Assembly: GCA_034670405.1 (NCBI GenBank)
Contig: JAXDDX010000119.1
Span: forward strand, 997,501-1,061,500
DNA from: Hoplostethus atlanticus
Lineage: Eukaryota; Chordata; Actinopteri; Trachichthyiformes; Trachichthyidae
Length of the DNA stretch: 64,000 nucleotides
Reading direction: 5' to 3'
Shown: positions 12,701 to 25,500 of the stretch, piece by piece
Layout of the letters: every line of letters starts with the position of its first letter
How positions within the stretch are numbered: the first letter of the stretch is position 1
The notes under the pieces: model-generated
What the model was told of the DNA's origin: nothing
The model's input: only the letters and a program-made list of their open reading frames with translations
Database searches by the model: none
Position numbers and translations under genes: made by a program

Positions 12701-15700
12701 AGCCCCTTTGGAATAAATCAGTCAGACTTGAAAGTTTGTGTGGGTTTGCTATTCTGCGCGCACATAATTGTACCGAAGCCTGGGGGCTGCACCTGGCAGC
12801 TGTAAAAAAAAAAAAATCAACAAAAAAAAACACACAACTGCTGTGAGTTAAATCTGTTGTGTCCGTGTGTTGCTTTTAATGTGATATGTCTTAATAATGC
12901 TTTTCCTGGCTGTTCCTGCGCCGTCAGCAGGTTTGACCACATGTCTGGGGTGAAAAATGATGAAGCAACATGTTGAGCTGCGGCTCTAAAATGTGCCTGC
13001 TCAGTTGAAATCCTTGGCATTGGCTGCGCCTTGGCTTGCATTGCGCCAGCGGAGCCAGTCCTACATCGACGTGGATCAACGTGGATCACAAGGAGGCAGA
13101 TGTGTGCAGCTGGTACACATGCACAATACAAGAGATCTGGAGACTCTATGTCTTTAATGGTATAAGTGATCATATGTTCTTATATCTTTAAGTCCAGTGG
13201 TATAGTGGTAAATAAAAAGGATGGTTTGGTGATCACCATAAGGCAAACAACCACTAATATGAACAGAAATAAGTTCATAAGAAAAGAATTCATTTATGCT
13301 GTTTTCCTTTAAAAGACCCTGTTCCCACAAAGCTTACATCAGTTTAACACTATTTACTATGATGTATATCAGCCTAAAAAGGTGGGTGAACACGATTCTG
13401 CAAATCTACAACATAAAGGTATGTTGAAGTTCTGTGATGGCAAAAATGTGCCTTACACTTTGTCCATCTTTCCCTTTTCCTGTTGGTCCAGGGGGTCCAG
13501 TCAAACCGGGCTCTCCGGGTGCGCCTTGGGGACCCGCTTGGCCTTCTTTACCAGAATCCCCCTAAAACAAATGGCAGAATCAAGTGATACTGTTACAACG
13601 GGGTACATTAGCAGGTGCCTGAGAAACTCTCTCATGTGAAGAGAATTATAAATAGTGTGCGGTTTCTTCTGTGCCTACAAGATGTTAGTCACTTTCATCC
13701 TGCTCTATTTGTAATACTGCCCAAGTCAGGTTTCGATGTAGATGTTCAATCTAAATAGCACGACAGATTACATCAGGCCCTGTGTGTTGATAAACCCGTC
13801 TTCAGCCTCTACTTAGTATCATTCAGGTGATTGTACAATAATAGATAGCGATATTGGGAGAGGAGCAAAGAACATTTTGCAAATTCTGAATTCACAAAAT
13901 GTCAATACCTTGTGAAAAAGCAAAAAAAAAGAAAAGGACAAAATGGAAAAGCTATTCTGAAACTCCTACCCATAGCACATTCAGACGTTCTCTACTGAAA
14001 CAATAATGGAGGACGCGCAAGGTCGCTCATTTCTATTCTCTGCGGTTTTATTTTCTCTCGATCAACCTTACTGAACATAGATTGAATGCTTTTAGATACC
14101 CATCTGATCAAACATGCCCATAACTTTTAGTCAGGAAACAGGAAACTGACCTTCTCTCCTCTTTGTCCAACTGGACCAGGAGGCCCAATGATCCCAGGGA
14201 TGCCCTGTATAAGAAGTGATACTGTTAGTTACTGAATTGATATGTTGTCACATGGTGTTCTCCATATAAGGATAGAAGTCTTGTACAGTAGACATTCACA
14301 TTACCTACATGCACCTTAAGTGATTTTCAAAAGGCTGCGAGCCAAAGAGGTCACACGCCTCCACGCAAACGACCTACCACGTTCCCCGGTAATCCACGAG
14401 CACCTTGGGTGCCAGTCAATCCAGGCGGGCCCTGAGAGGAACACATCGGCCGTTAGGGTGACTGTGCAGTGCATCGTGCCGCTCGAAAGTGAAACAAATC
14501 AAATGGGACAACTCACGGGGTCGCCGACGCGTCCGGTCTCTCCTGTCAGTCCGGTGTTGCCATTTGGACCCTGAAGAGGAAAAAAAAAAAAGTCAAATCA
14601 TAAATACTTACAGAGTATAAACTGAGAGTATTGTGACTACGAAGTAAAGGGCCACTAGCTTTTCACCTGTGGTCCCGGCAATCCCTTGAAGCCTTGTTCA
14701 CCAGGTAATCCTCTTGGACCCTTTCAGAGACAGAGACAGTTAGTTGATATTAGTGTGGGCCAGTACATCTAAAGATGTGACATCTATTCTTGGCATATTC
14801 TTCTCATAAAGGATGTTCCCCAGTATCAGTGGTAATTTGGTGATGAGATTATTCCCGATGATGTTGATGGAAAATGAATGACGGTTGTACATAATAACAA
14901 TATCCATGTATGAATAACTGATGTGATGGTCTATGACAAAATAATTAACAGAGCACCCATTACCTCCGCAGGGTGCCTTTAGAGAGTCAGAGACAGAGAG
15001 GATGACATTACAAAGGAAAGTCATCAGCGAAGTGTGTGTGTGTGTGTGTGAAGTGATAGTATTAGTGAAGATAAAGAACTTGACTTTGATGCATCTTCCT
15101 TATGTAACATACAGATTTCGAGATGTAGTCTGTTCTCTGGTCAGGACGATGACTGTACATTTTCTATATGCAGTGAATGGGGAATCAGGCCAGCGCATCA
15201 CAGACCAGCACAGTTTAGTTTGGTCAGGCAATGTGCGGCTGTCCTCTGAGCAGCCGTATTGCAGTAGAGCTTTGGCCACTGCCACACTGAACCTCTACTG
15301 ACATCTAGTGGATTCCTCTAGTTATTACCAAAGTGACCCGGGCTATTTGAAACAGTCAGGACACATGGAAGCCAGCAACCAAAGAAATCAAGCAAAACGA
15401 ATAAGAAAAAGTCACCATTTCTCCTGGTTTCCCTTGGTCTCCCTTCTCTCCATTCTCCCCAGGTATTCCCTAGAGGCGAAAACAAACGATGCAATTACAA
15501 AACAGATAGAACTACATATACATAAGAGATACTGTGTGTAAGGTGGCAGCCGTTGTGTTTCGGTAACCAACTAATATAGATAGCTGGAAGGGTGGAAGTA
15601 ACAAATTTACTTTAGTTACTGTAATTATTATTTTTATTTTTTTTCAAATGTTGTAAGCTCTCTCATCAAACCTGCTATGGTATGTGGAGGAAATGTTAAC

Positions 15701-16480
15701 TAACTGTAACAATAATTGCTCAAATGTATCCAGGATAGTAGCTTTATTAACATTAACAAAAAAACACATCCATCTAGCTACATTATTATTGGTTTGTGTC
15801 AGGGGCGTCATTTGGGGGCCCATTATAGTATCTCTAAACGCTGATCTAAAATCTGATTAATCTGCAAAAACGTTCAGTTCTTCGGGAATTAAAAGATCCT
15901 GGGTCGGTACAATGAGGTTGTTTTGGATGTAGCGAGCTCAAACAACGTCAATGAGGTGTGCACGTATTACGCATGAAAAAAAAACACACAAGGCTGCCAG
16001 GTGCAACTTATTAGAACAAACAAATCTAAAAAGTCAAGTTATAACAAAAAAATAAGAAAGAAGCGAAAATAGCTAGCTCGTGGCAGTGGAACTCATTGAA
16101 CTTGGATTACCTGGTCACAGACTTTGCTAAATTGCGACCCCTTCGTTACGCTCTCATGGATCGATTAGAGCCGTCTACCTCTGTTGCTGGTGTCATTTTA
16201 AAACACTCAGCGAGTGTAAATATGTGTTGTTGACCTTACTGTTGCTTGTTTACTGAATGCTCTGACTGTCACACTTGGTCATTTTATTTTGTGGTGTAAA
16301 CACATTTTGTGCGTTTACTCTCGTGTACTTTGTATTTGATGAGCTTTCACTGTTTGTGTGTGTGGCCGTGTTTTGTGCGTGTGACCGCTATAGTGTAGTG
16401 GAGGCTGTCTCTACTATGTCTCTACTGCCTATGTTGGTCAGTGCAGTATGCGCCGTTCCACACGTAGTGCTCTGCATCCA

Positions 16481-16515
<35 letters not shown>

Positions 16516-19500
16516 TGCTCAGCGACTATTACTGGATGTCTTGGTATTGCTTCATACCATGTTTAGAGTTACTATTTTCATGTAATCACCACTTGTCAGT
16601 GTCATTTTGGGAATACAGTCTTGTCTGCAACCGTCTGCAAAAATACCCTGTATTTCTTTCTGACATGACGCCACTGGTTTGTGTTCGTTGCTAGCTAGCT
16701 AGTTGGCAAGCTAATAGCAGAGGAAACATGGATGGATGGATTATGGAATAATTGGGTGGATACTTCTGAGGTTTTTGTTTTTTTTAAATCACAGGTCACT
16801 GATGTACTATAATCCCATTACGCAATAACTGGTTGTGTTGATACAAGCTATATATATAGAAATAGAGTGTTTTTGCTTCAGTTTGAACTCTCTTGTCCTC
16901 CTTTTTTGCTTTGCATATGTAATGCTGTCTGTTTTTTAACTGTTTTGTAACTTTTACTCTGAGTACATTTTAATGTTGTTACTTTTACTTACTGTTTACA
17001 ACACTAATTTGTAAATGCTACGTGAAGTAGCTATCAGTGCTTCTACCTGAGTAGGATAATTTACTCTTTCCACCCTTGCTGTCTTGTTTCAAGGCCAATC
17101 CATTCACTTGGGTGTTGTTGACCATTTTAAATGTAGAACTGAGTTTGGCCGACAGCCTAAAGAGGGTAAAAGTACTACTTACAGGTTCACCAGGCTCGGG
17201 GATAACATTGGCCACCTATGAGGAAACAACACAATGGAGAACCATTAATCATGTCTACACAGATATTATTTATAGACTGTTTATGTCAACAGCAATCTGA
17301 GTACCAAGAGCATAATGACTTCCTAAATGGGTATGTCACACATACAGGGCAGCCCATACTGTACACTATGTTAATTTGCACCAAAAAAAATTTGAAAAAA
17401 AAAAAAAAAGACTTTACTCACATTTCCTGGAGCACCAGGCAGTCCCGGGGCTCCCACTTCACCCTGAGGCAAGAAACAGTGTACTCTCTTAGTCTGCATA
17501 CTAATTACCTTATTACAGCTAATGCTGCAGGGTGACCATTACCGTGACCGATGATGATGACTCCCTAACTAACACAGTGTGATGCACAACAGTTCATTCA
17601 GCGTATGCTTGTCAATTAATTTCACCATAAAACGTTGTACAGCTCATGACGGTTTTAGACAAGGTTTTCCCAGGAGGTTAAATGTCTTTCTTACCTTGTC
17701 ACCTCTTTCTCCTTTTGGCCCAAAGGCTCCATCGTTTCCTCTTTCTCCCTGTAAAGGCCAAAATCAAAATGTAACATATGAACCTATTTCTGCAGTCCAT
17801 AGACCATATTCCTACATCAACACTTCACTTTTTTTGCAATCTGAAGTGCTTCTTTCTCCAGAGCAGTGGAGCAGTGGAATTTGGTTTCCAGGTCCCCAGC
17901 ACAATGAAGAGCACCTTAATTTCACTAAAATGTGTTTTACTAGAAAGTATTGTAATTAGAAAATGTATGGGAATCACCACAATTGTTTTATCTCTCTACA
18001 GGATAGACAAGTAGTCCTACAATTCAGTACTAAATCAGCAACAAAAATCTTCCCATATGGGTCAAAAAGTTATGGAATGGGGGTCCGTGGTCCTAATAGG
18101 TGTCAGAATGGCATTCTGTGGCAAAACATTTATGAAAAAGGTGCACCATGGGACACATAACCAAACCCACCAGAACGCCTCTCTCTCCTCTTGGTCCATC
18201 AGCACCCGGTTGTCCAGGTATACCAGTTCCTCCCTGTCACAAATACACATATGACATGATAAAATACGAGATGCTTTATCTAGAGAGAAACCAGACGAAA
18301 CGCAACAGCAGCAACAGAACTCACTCTCTCCCCTGGAGGCCCTCTTGGTCCCGGGGGTCCGTCTTCACCCTGGGGAAGAGACACCGCCGTTAAAATGTCA
18401 CATGCTGTATACTTCCATGAAACTTCAGCTGGGCCCAGTGTGTTTCTGGACCAGATTAACTCAGCGTACCTTAATTCCGGGTTTGCCAGGAAAACCATCT
18501 GCTCCCCGCACTCCGCTAGGCCCCTGTAGAGATGCCAGATTTCTGTCAAATGTCATACTTTCTGCACCTGAATTTGCCAGCCAAATTGACTAAAAACACA
18601 CTCTTCCCTAGTAGCGGCCACCAGAAGTACATAGATAGAAGGTTAGGAAGGGTTCTGCACATAGGGGTAGGGTCTTATGAGGAGAAGGAGCATGATTTAA
18701 TGCTTTTACTGAAAGTATAATAGATTTTTGGTTATATTGGTGGCGGTCATAGTTCACCCACCTTTTTTAATTTGCCACTAAATCACTGCAGCATCAAACG
18801 CAGTATAATTAATGTCTCACTGCACACATTCTGTTTAGCATCCTTTACTCTGTATTCTGTTCTCTATGATCTTTGTTCACTTTAAAAGGTATGACTCGTA
18901 GCGTAGAGGTGGGGAGAGAAGGTCACCCCAGACTAAAGTCACCGAGAGCATGAAAGGCACCTCTAACTCCAGCGTCAGAATAGCTACCGCAAACTCAATA
19001 TCATACTGACCGTGGTGCCGTCATTTCCAGGAAGACCGTCCAGGCCGTCTTTACCGGGCAGACCCTTTTGAATAACAGTGACCAAAGGTTAAACATTCAG
19101 AGAAATGACCCGCGGAACAGATTTTGAACTCACAAAAAAGTCACCAGTCATTAACCAGTCACCCCAAGATGTTTTATTTGAATGGGGAAATACCAACTTA
19201 CAGATTTTCCTGCTTCTCCAGGTTTGCCTGAAAATCCGATTTCACCAGGCAGACCCTTTTGTAAGCAAACAAAACAAAGTATGTTGACATGTTCCTCTTT
19301 CTGTTACAGACACTGATGCATTGTAAAAGCTATGAATCAGATATAGAGTCAATATTCAATCCTGTTTCTGGTCACTTACAGGAGGTCCAGTGTGTCCTTG
19401 GTTTCCTCGTGATCCGCTGGGACCCTGGGGGCCCTGCAATACAAAATAGCATCAATGAAAATTTGTATGATTAGATCATTAACTCTCTAGAAACACTTGC

Positions 19501-22500
19501 CTTTATCCACTGATATGGACTTTTGAAGGCCTTAGGCATTAGATTCAGTTCAGGTTAAGGGCCTCTTATAGACAAACAGTGCAGTATTGATCTATTCTAC
19601 AATAAATACAATCAAACAAACATTGTATCATATTGGAGGTGAACGACAATGGCTGGCTGATATCTGATCTTTAAAAACGGGCCAATATTTTCCCAGTATA
19701 TGAACAAACTGATCTATCTAAATGATTTCTAAGCCTAAAATGGACCAAATGCATAAAGATTGCAGCCTTGAAGTTGCTACTCGTCCCTCAGGGCAACGCT
19801 GGCAAAGTGTTGAAATATCCAGCAACAACATCATCTGCTCTGGCCAGTTCAGAAATGTATCCTGTCCTATGCTGCTGTAATGGGATCATAGCTGTGTCTG
19901 TCAATTAGATAAAGAAAGGATCAAATGATGTCAAGCCCAGAGGCAGACACTTTTTTTTTTTGCAGATGAAGATGAGTGTCATCTAGCTCAATGTGTGAAC
20001 CAGTACCAGCCTGTAGCCACTAGAGGGGGATATTGCAATATTGTTCAATATTCATACAGCCTCAGACCCAGAGAAGCCTCATGAAGTCAGGTGTATTTCC
20101 ATTTTGCTTAGGGGAGCAATTTGGAAAATTAATTGACATAACCTGTAGGTTCTAACCTAGCCAGTTCATTATCCCTGGTTATATCTGCTTCACAGTGACA
20201 GTGAATAGGGAGAAACTCACACAATTCATTAAATTGGAACAATTTTCAGTAAAGTCAAATATCCTCCTCAGGGGGTGATGAAAATACCACATCAAGTGTA
20301 AGAGAGCATGGTCATGAACTGTGCATTGACAGGTCATTTTTCAACAGATAATTTCTCTTGCATCAGGTGTGTGTGTACTTTTGAAATACTATGAAATTCA
20401 AATTGTTCTCACAGGCGGTCCAGGAAGGCCATCCACTCCAGGCAACCCACTTTCACCTTTCTTTCCCTGAAAGACAACAATTTTATGAATGTTATTTCAT
20501 GGCATTAGGTAACCAGATTCATATCGCCATAGTGGGAAGCTATTATTTCCTTCCTCTTTAATATGGTCCCATCCTCTGCAGCAGTTTAAGACTGTGTGCA
20601 CATTTCAACTGGAATTGCCCCCAGCTGTCATATCAGGCTATAGGTGAATAGACCAGCCTCAGCAGCGGTGACACAGATGACTGATGAGAGCTGTGCTGCA
20701 GTGAAGGTGAGAGTAGCTCCTTCTGCAGCAGTTTCACCCATACAGCCATCTTCGTCAGTGCTGGCAGCAGCGGAGACCATCCCATTATCACAGCACTCAA
20801 ACTGCCTTGACCCCCCCCGACACCCTCCAGGAGCAGCACACAGCACCAACACACTTATGTACATCTTCAGCTGTGGTGCAAAAACCCCAAACCTAGAGAA
20901 ACTAGGTCAAGCTCCCCTCCCTCTGTCTGTTTTTACCCCTCAACAGCCCATGGATTCACGTGGAATGCCCCACGGGGCTGTAAAACGCTTCAATAGGACC
21001 TCCAATGTAATTAGAAAATAAACGGATGGCTGGATAACGGCACTGCAAAGGGAAGGATATTTTTCCAATCTAAGCATAATGTCAATGTAATAATTTAATG
21101 TAAAAAAAACAACAACAACTAAATCCCATTCCCTGGCTACTGTGGACAAAGTGTATCCTGGCACAAGAGTTGAAAGCCCAGATAATTCATGGTCAGTGGA
21201 TTTGGCTTGAATTGGATGTTTGGAGTGTCATAAACATGAAGTAACGGTATCAGTTTTCAGTTTAATACTAAACAAGCCCTTTTTAGAAAAAGCTAAATAC
21301 AGTCAAGAGGCTACTGTATAATATTAAATTATACAATTACTTCTATTGGAGCTACAGTTGTGCAAACATTCTCATAGAGGCGGAGCTGCTCTGGAGGTAG
21401 AAACTTTGGTGACGGAGCCAAAGAACCCCTATTTTTCTGGCTAAGGAAAATTAAAGCTGCATTCATGTATCTTTTGTGTAAAAGATAGTAGTAGTTCATG
21501 AAGTGGGGCTGCCCCCATCACTGACCAGCTGTCACAGGAAGTGACGAATCGAACGCACAGAGCTCCAAAACAGCAGTGAGCGAGCTAGCCCCTCGGCTAT
21601 CGCTAAAGAAAGCTAAGGGTATTGAAGTCTTCAAGAATACAAACTGTTACCTCTCGCTGCCACTTGGGGGCGCCAATGACTAAATTACATAGTTACATAG
21701 TGCAGGTTTAAGGCATCAACTAATAGAGAGGCCAAGTTTGCTGTAATTTTGTAGGTTGTAAAGTTAGCATTTCCGCCATTTAGTGTATAGAAAGGTAATC
21801 AGCTAGCTGGTGGTTTGACATGATTAGCTAAAACTGACAACTATAATAACTATTCAATGGAACGTTATGAAAATCTTAACAATTTGAATATACAACATAG
21901 GAAATTAGCTTTGCCTGATGATTATCAAAAACTGATATTAAAAGTAACTGAAAGATCAAAATTCACAAAAGTGATGCAAGTAGATGTATTTTAACCCCTG
22001 GAACAAAACAGTATATCTTGTGGGTATCCCTTCAACAGGCCCTTATTTTTCCCATATTTTTTTTGAAAAGCCCATTTATATTTTCCATAGGGATTCTCGA
22101 ACGGCATGTGCAGTGTCTCTAATAAAACTCCAATCTGCCTAGTTACTGTACTGTAAACTCAGGCATCTATGGCTCCAGTACTTTGAATCCAGTTCAAGAA
22201 AGTTAACTACACACATGTGGATATTTAACATGAAGAATGTGAATTATGCACTCCTGTGAGCCTCTGCTGGTACAGTATGAGTACTGAACTGGTGAGTTGA
22301 ATGTGCAGGGCAGCCGTGTGAGAGAAACATGAAACGATCTTTTATCGAAATTAGACTCTTACCCTCTGGCCGAACTCTCCAGGCTCCCCAGGTAAACCTT
22401 GTTGACCAGGAGCCCCCTGGGGAATGAAATGGTCATAATCAACTATAGCTCATACATCACACGACTGGCATTTTCATGAACACACAGCTGATCAGTTCGA

Positions 22501-25500
22501 CATGCATCTGAACAGGTGGTTTTTTCCACAAAAACAAAATATCGACTTTTCCAAAAGGCAAACAGCAGGCAAGAGGAAACGTTTGGGAAGGAAGTAATAA
22601 ATCCTGATCCTTACAGGAGGTCCTGGGGGGCCATCGGCCCCTGGAGGCCCAGCTGGTCCTGGAAATCCCTGAAATGGGTCAAATATAAATGCATTATGCA
22701 TACTGTCTATATTCATTCATGATAATTAATGATATTAATGAATGATTAATTAGTGATAGTATAAATATATGTATCCATAAATATATGTATACACTGTTTG
22801 AATTATTGTCACCTCACAGAAACCACAGAAAAGCCATATAAAATATGCCTAACTACATTGGTCAGATAAATTAGGGGCACCAAAATATATACCTTAGTGG
22901 TGTATTTAAGTGTTTTGTACTCATGTTGATAACATTTTTTTTTTATGCTGATATTTACATGGAAAAGATCCTGTGCTGTGGGATTAACACTCTGAAGTAG
23001 TAAGTAGCTCTTAAAACTCTTACTTGATAAACTATTTTATTATTTGCTCACCGTTTCTCCCTTCAAGCCTTCTCGTTGAGCCTAAAATTTTAAAGAAAAA
23101 ATGAATACATAGTCAAATAATCTAAAGTTAAAGGGTGATTTTAAGGTACAAAGATTAAATTCAAATCTTTAAAGGTGCTACATGCATCATTTGAAACAAT
23201 ATACAGTATCAAATTAATTGTGATACCATGGTGTAATTACTGTAAACAAATGAGACCATGGTCAAAATGAGTGGTAGCCTCTATCTCACGCCAATGGTAT
23301 TGTTAGTGTTTCACAAAAATAAGACCACATTTCCCATAAACGCCATTGCTTCCTGTCGCAAAGAGGATGTTGCTCCCCCTGCCTGGCGTCTTTGGCTTTA
23401 CTGAAGAGGATAAACATTGGCCTTTCACTCCTTCCACCATCTGCCATTAAGGCTGCCAATCTTCTCAGGAAAGGTCTTATTTTCATTTACTGTAATTATA
23501 CTAATGTCCCAAAATGATTGTGGTAATGATTTATTGATATTAAATGCTACACAGAGCACCTTTTTTAAGAACATGTTCAACTAAAGAGTTTTAAAAATTA
23601 TGTCATAAACATTGATTCCTCATTCCACGAGATACGACAAAATGTAATATCCAGTGGATTACGTATAACCTTTTGAGATCTATTTTTGGCACTCACCACA
23701 TCCCCAGGTAACCCGGCAGGGCCCTGTTCCCCCTGTGAGACAGTTCACACAACAAGAAATCAAAACCCCTTCATTAGAGTCAATACAGTATGAGAGTGAA
23801 GTCCCCTGGGTGAAACTATAGTAATGATATGGCAAAGACCACAGTTTCGGTGATGAAGTGTGTTAAAATGTCTCTTTATTGTAGGCCTAAAGGAAAGTGA
23901 GCCTCATTCTGGCTAGTACTAAGATAGGGGTGTGTGTGTGCGTGTGCGTGTGTGTGTGTTTGCACATGCAGTTGGGTGGGGTATAAGCATGCGTACAGCA
24001 CTGGAACAATCATCAAAGCCAGTAATTACAGACTAAGACAAATGAACTCAGCCTTTTTTTTTTTGTCAGACAAATGAGTGGGCTGACTTTGATGGGAGAC
24101 AGAGGAATGTCTGGAAAGTGGAGACAGTAGCCTGGGAACCGATGATGTCTTTGCAATGATTTATAGAACCCCGGTTTAATAAGATTATGCTTAAGGCAAT
24201 ATCTTCTATGAATTGTTTCTAATCAAGTGCAGAGGGTGTTTTGCATGCAGTATAGATGAGAAGCCATACCTTTTCCCCTTGAAATCCTCTGGCCCCGGGT
24301 GAACCAACCAGTCCTCTCAAACCCTAATCAATATTGGACAACAGCTGCATTAACAAAAATGTGACATGCCAAATCTGCCAAAGATTGTTAATATTTGAGG
24401 TCTATTTGAAACTGCAGTAGACGGCAATTCACAACGTACATTTTTCCCAGGAGTGCCAGGTTTTCCGGGAAATCCCTCCAAGCCTGCCTCTCCCTAAAAT
24501 TGAGAAGAAGTTATAGTAATAATCTGGAACTTTTTCATACAAAATAAATGTCCATTTTGCTACTCTCTGTCACCGTATCATTTAACGCAATAGTGATTCA
24601 ACCTATACCCAGTTCATGAAAGCTTTTATATTTGCTGTTCTAAACGTCCAGTTGTAAGGCAAGTTTTTCTTGGGAAAAATCCTATGCCGCACAGGAAGTG
24701 ATGCATTTGACGTTTCCAGCAGTAGCAACAGCAATTTGTTTTTAAGAAATAGAACTGGTTAGCATGAGCAGCGATAGCTGAGCGCCACTTACAGAAACTC
24801 AAACTTTATCAACAGAAAATCCAAGGAGAAAGACGTCACAGTGCTGGACACACTGTTTGATTGACCGGTGACAAGAACCTCACATATTATGACCGATAAC
24901 ACCGGGTCCCACAGGGCTGTGTGCTGAGCCCTCTCCTCTATTCTCTCTTCACCTATGACTGCACACCTGTACATGGTTCCAACACCATTATCAAGTTTGC
25001 AGACGACACGACGGTGGTTGACCTCACCAACAACAACGATGAGTCGGCCTACAGGGAGGAGGTCCAGCACCTGGCGGCAACAACCTGGCAACCTGGCCCT
25101 CAACACCAAGAAGACCAAGGAGCTCATTGTGGACTTCAGGAAGTCCAAAGCCGGCAGACACACCCCCATCCGCATCAACGGGACGGAGGTTGAGTGTGTC
25201 GCCAGCTTTAAGTTTCTGGGCGTCCACATCTCCGAGGACCTCTCTTGGAGCCTCAACACCTCGACCCTGGTCAAGAAGGCTCACCAGCATCTCTTCTTCC
25301 TGAGGAGACTGAAGAAAGTCCACCTGTCTCCTCAGATTCTGGTGATCTTCCACCGCTGCACCATCGAGAGCATCCTTACCAACTGCATCACAGTCTGGTA
25401 CGCTAACTGCTCTGTTTCAGACCGGAAAGCACTGCAGAGGGTGGTGAACACCGCCCAACGCATCACCGGTACTTCACTCCCCTCCATTGAGACGGTCCAG

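Noticed and set aside
14940..15000. Possible extra collagen exon with an AAAG acceptor-like end, similar to the intron edge at 14721-14745
   Set aside because: The enclosed bases do not read Gly-X-Y in any frame. It is probably a decayed partial duplication of intron sequence.
16275..16694. Plus-strand frame of 139 codons with a poly-Ser run
   Set aside because: It lies within the hAT element and the Ser run is a microsatellite. It has no transposase features.
20628..20864. Overlapping open frames on both strands in a GC-richer intron patch
   Set aside because: No family motif, no splice support, and frames open on both strands at once, as expected from composition.
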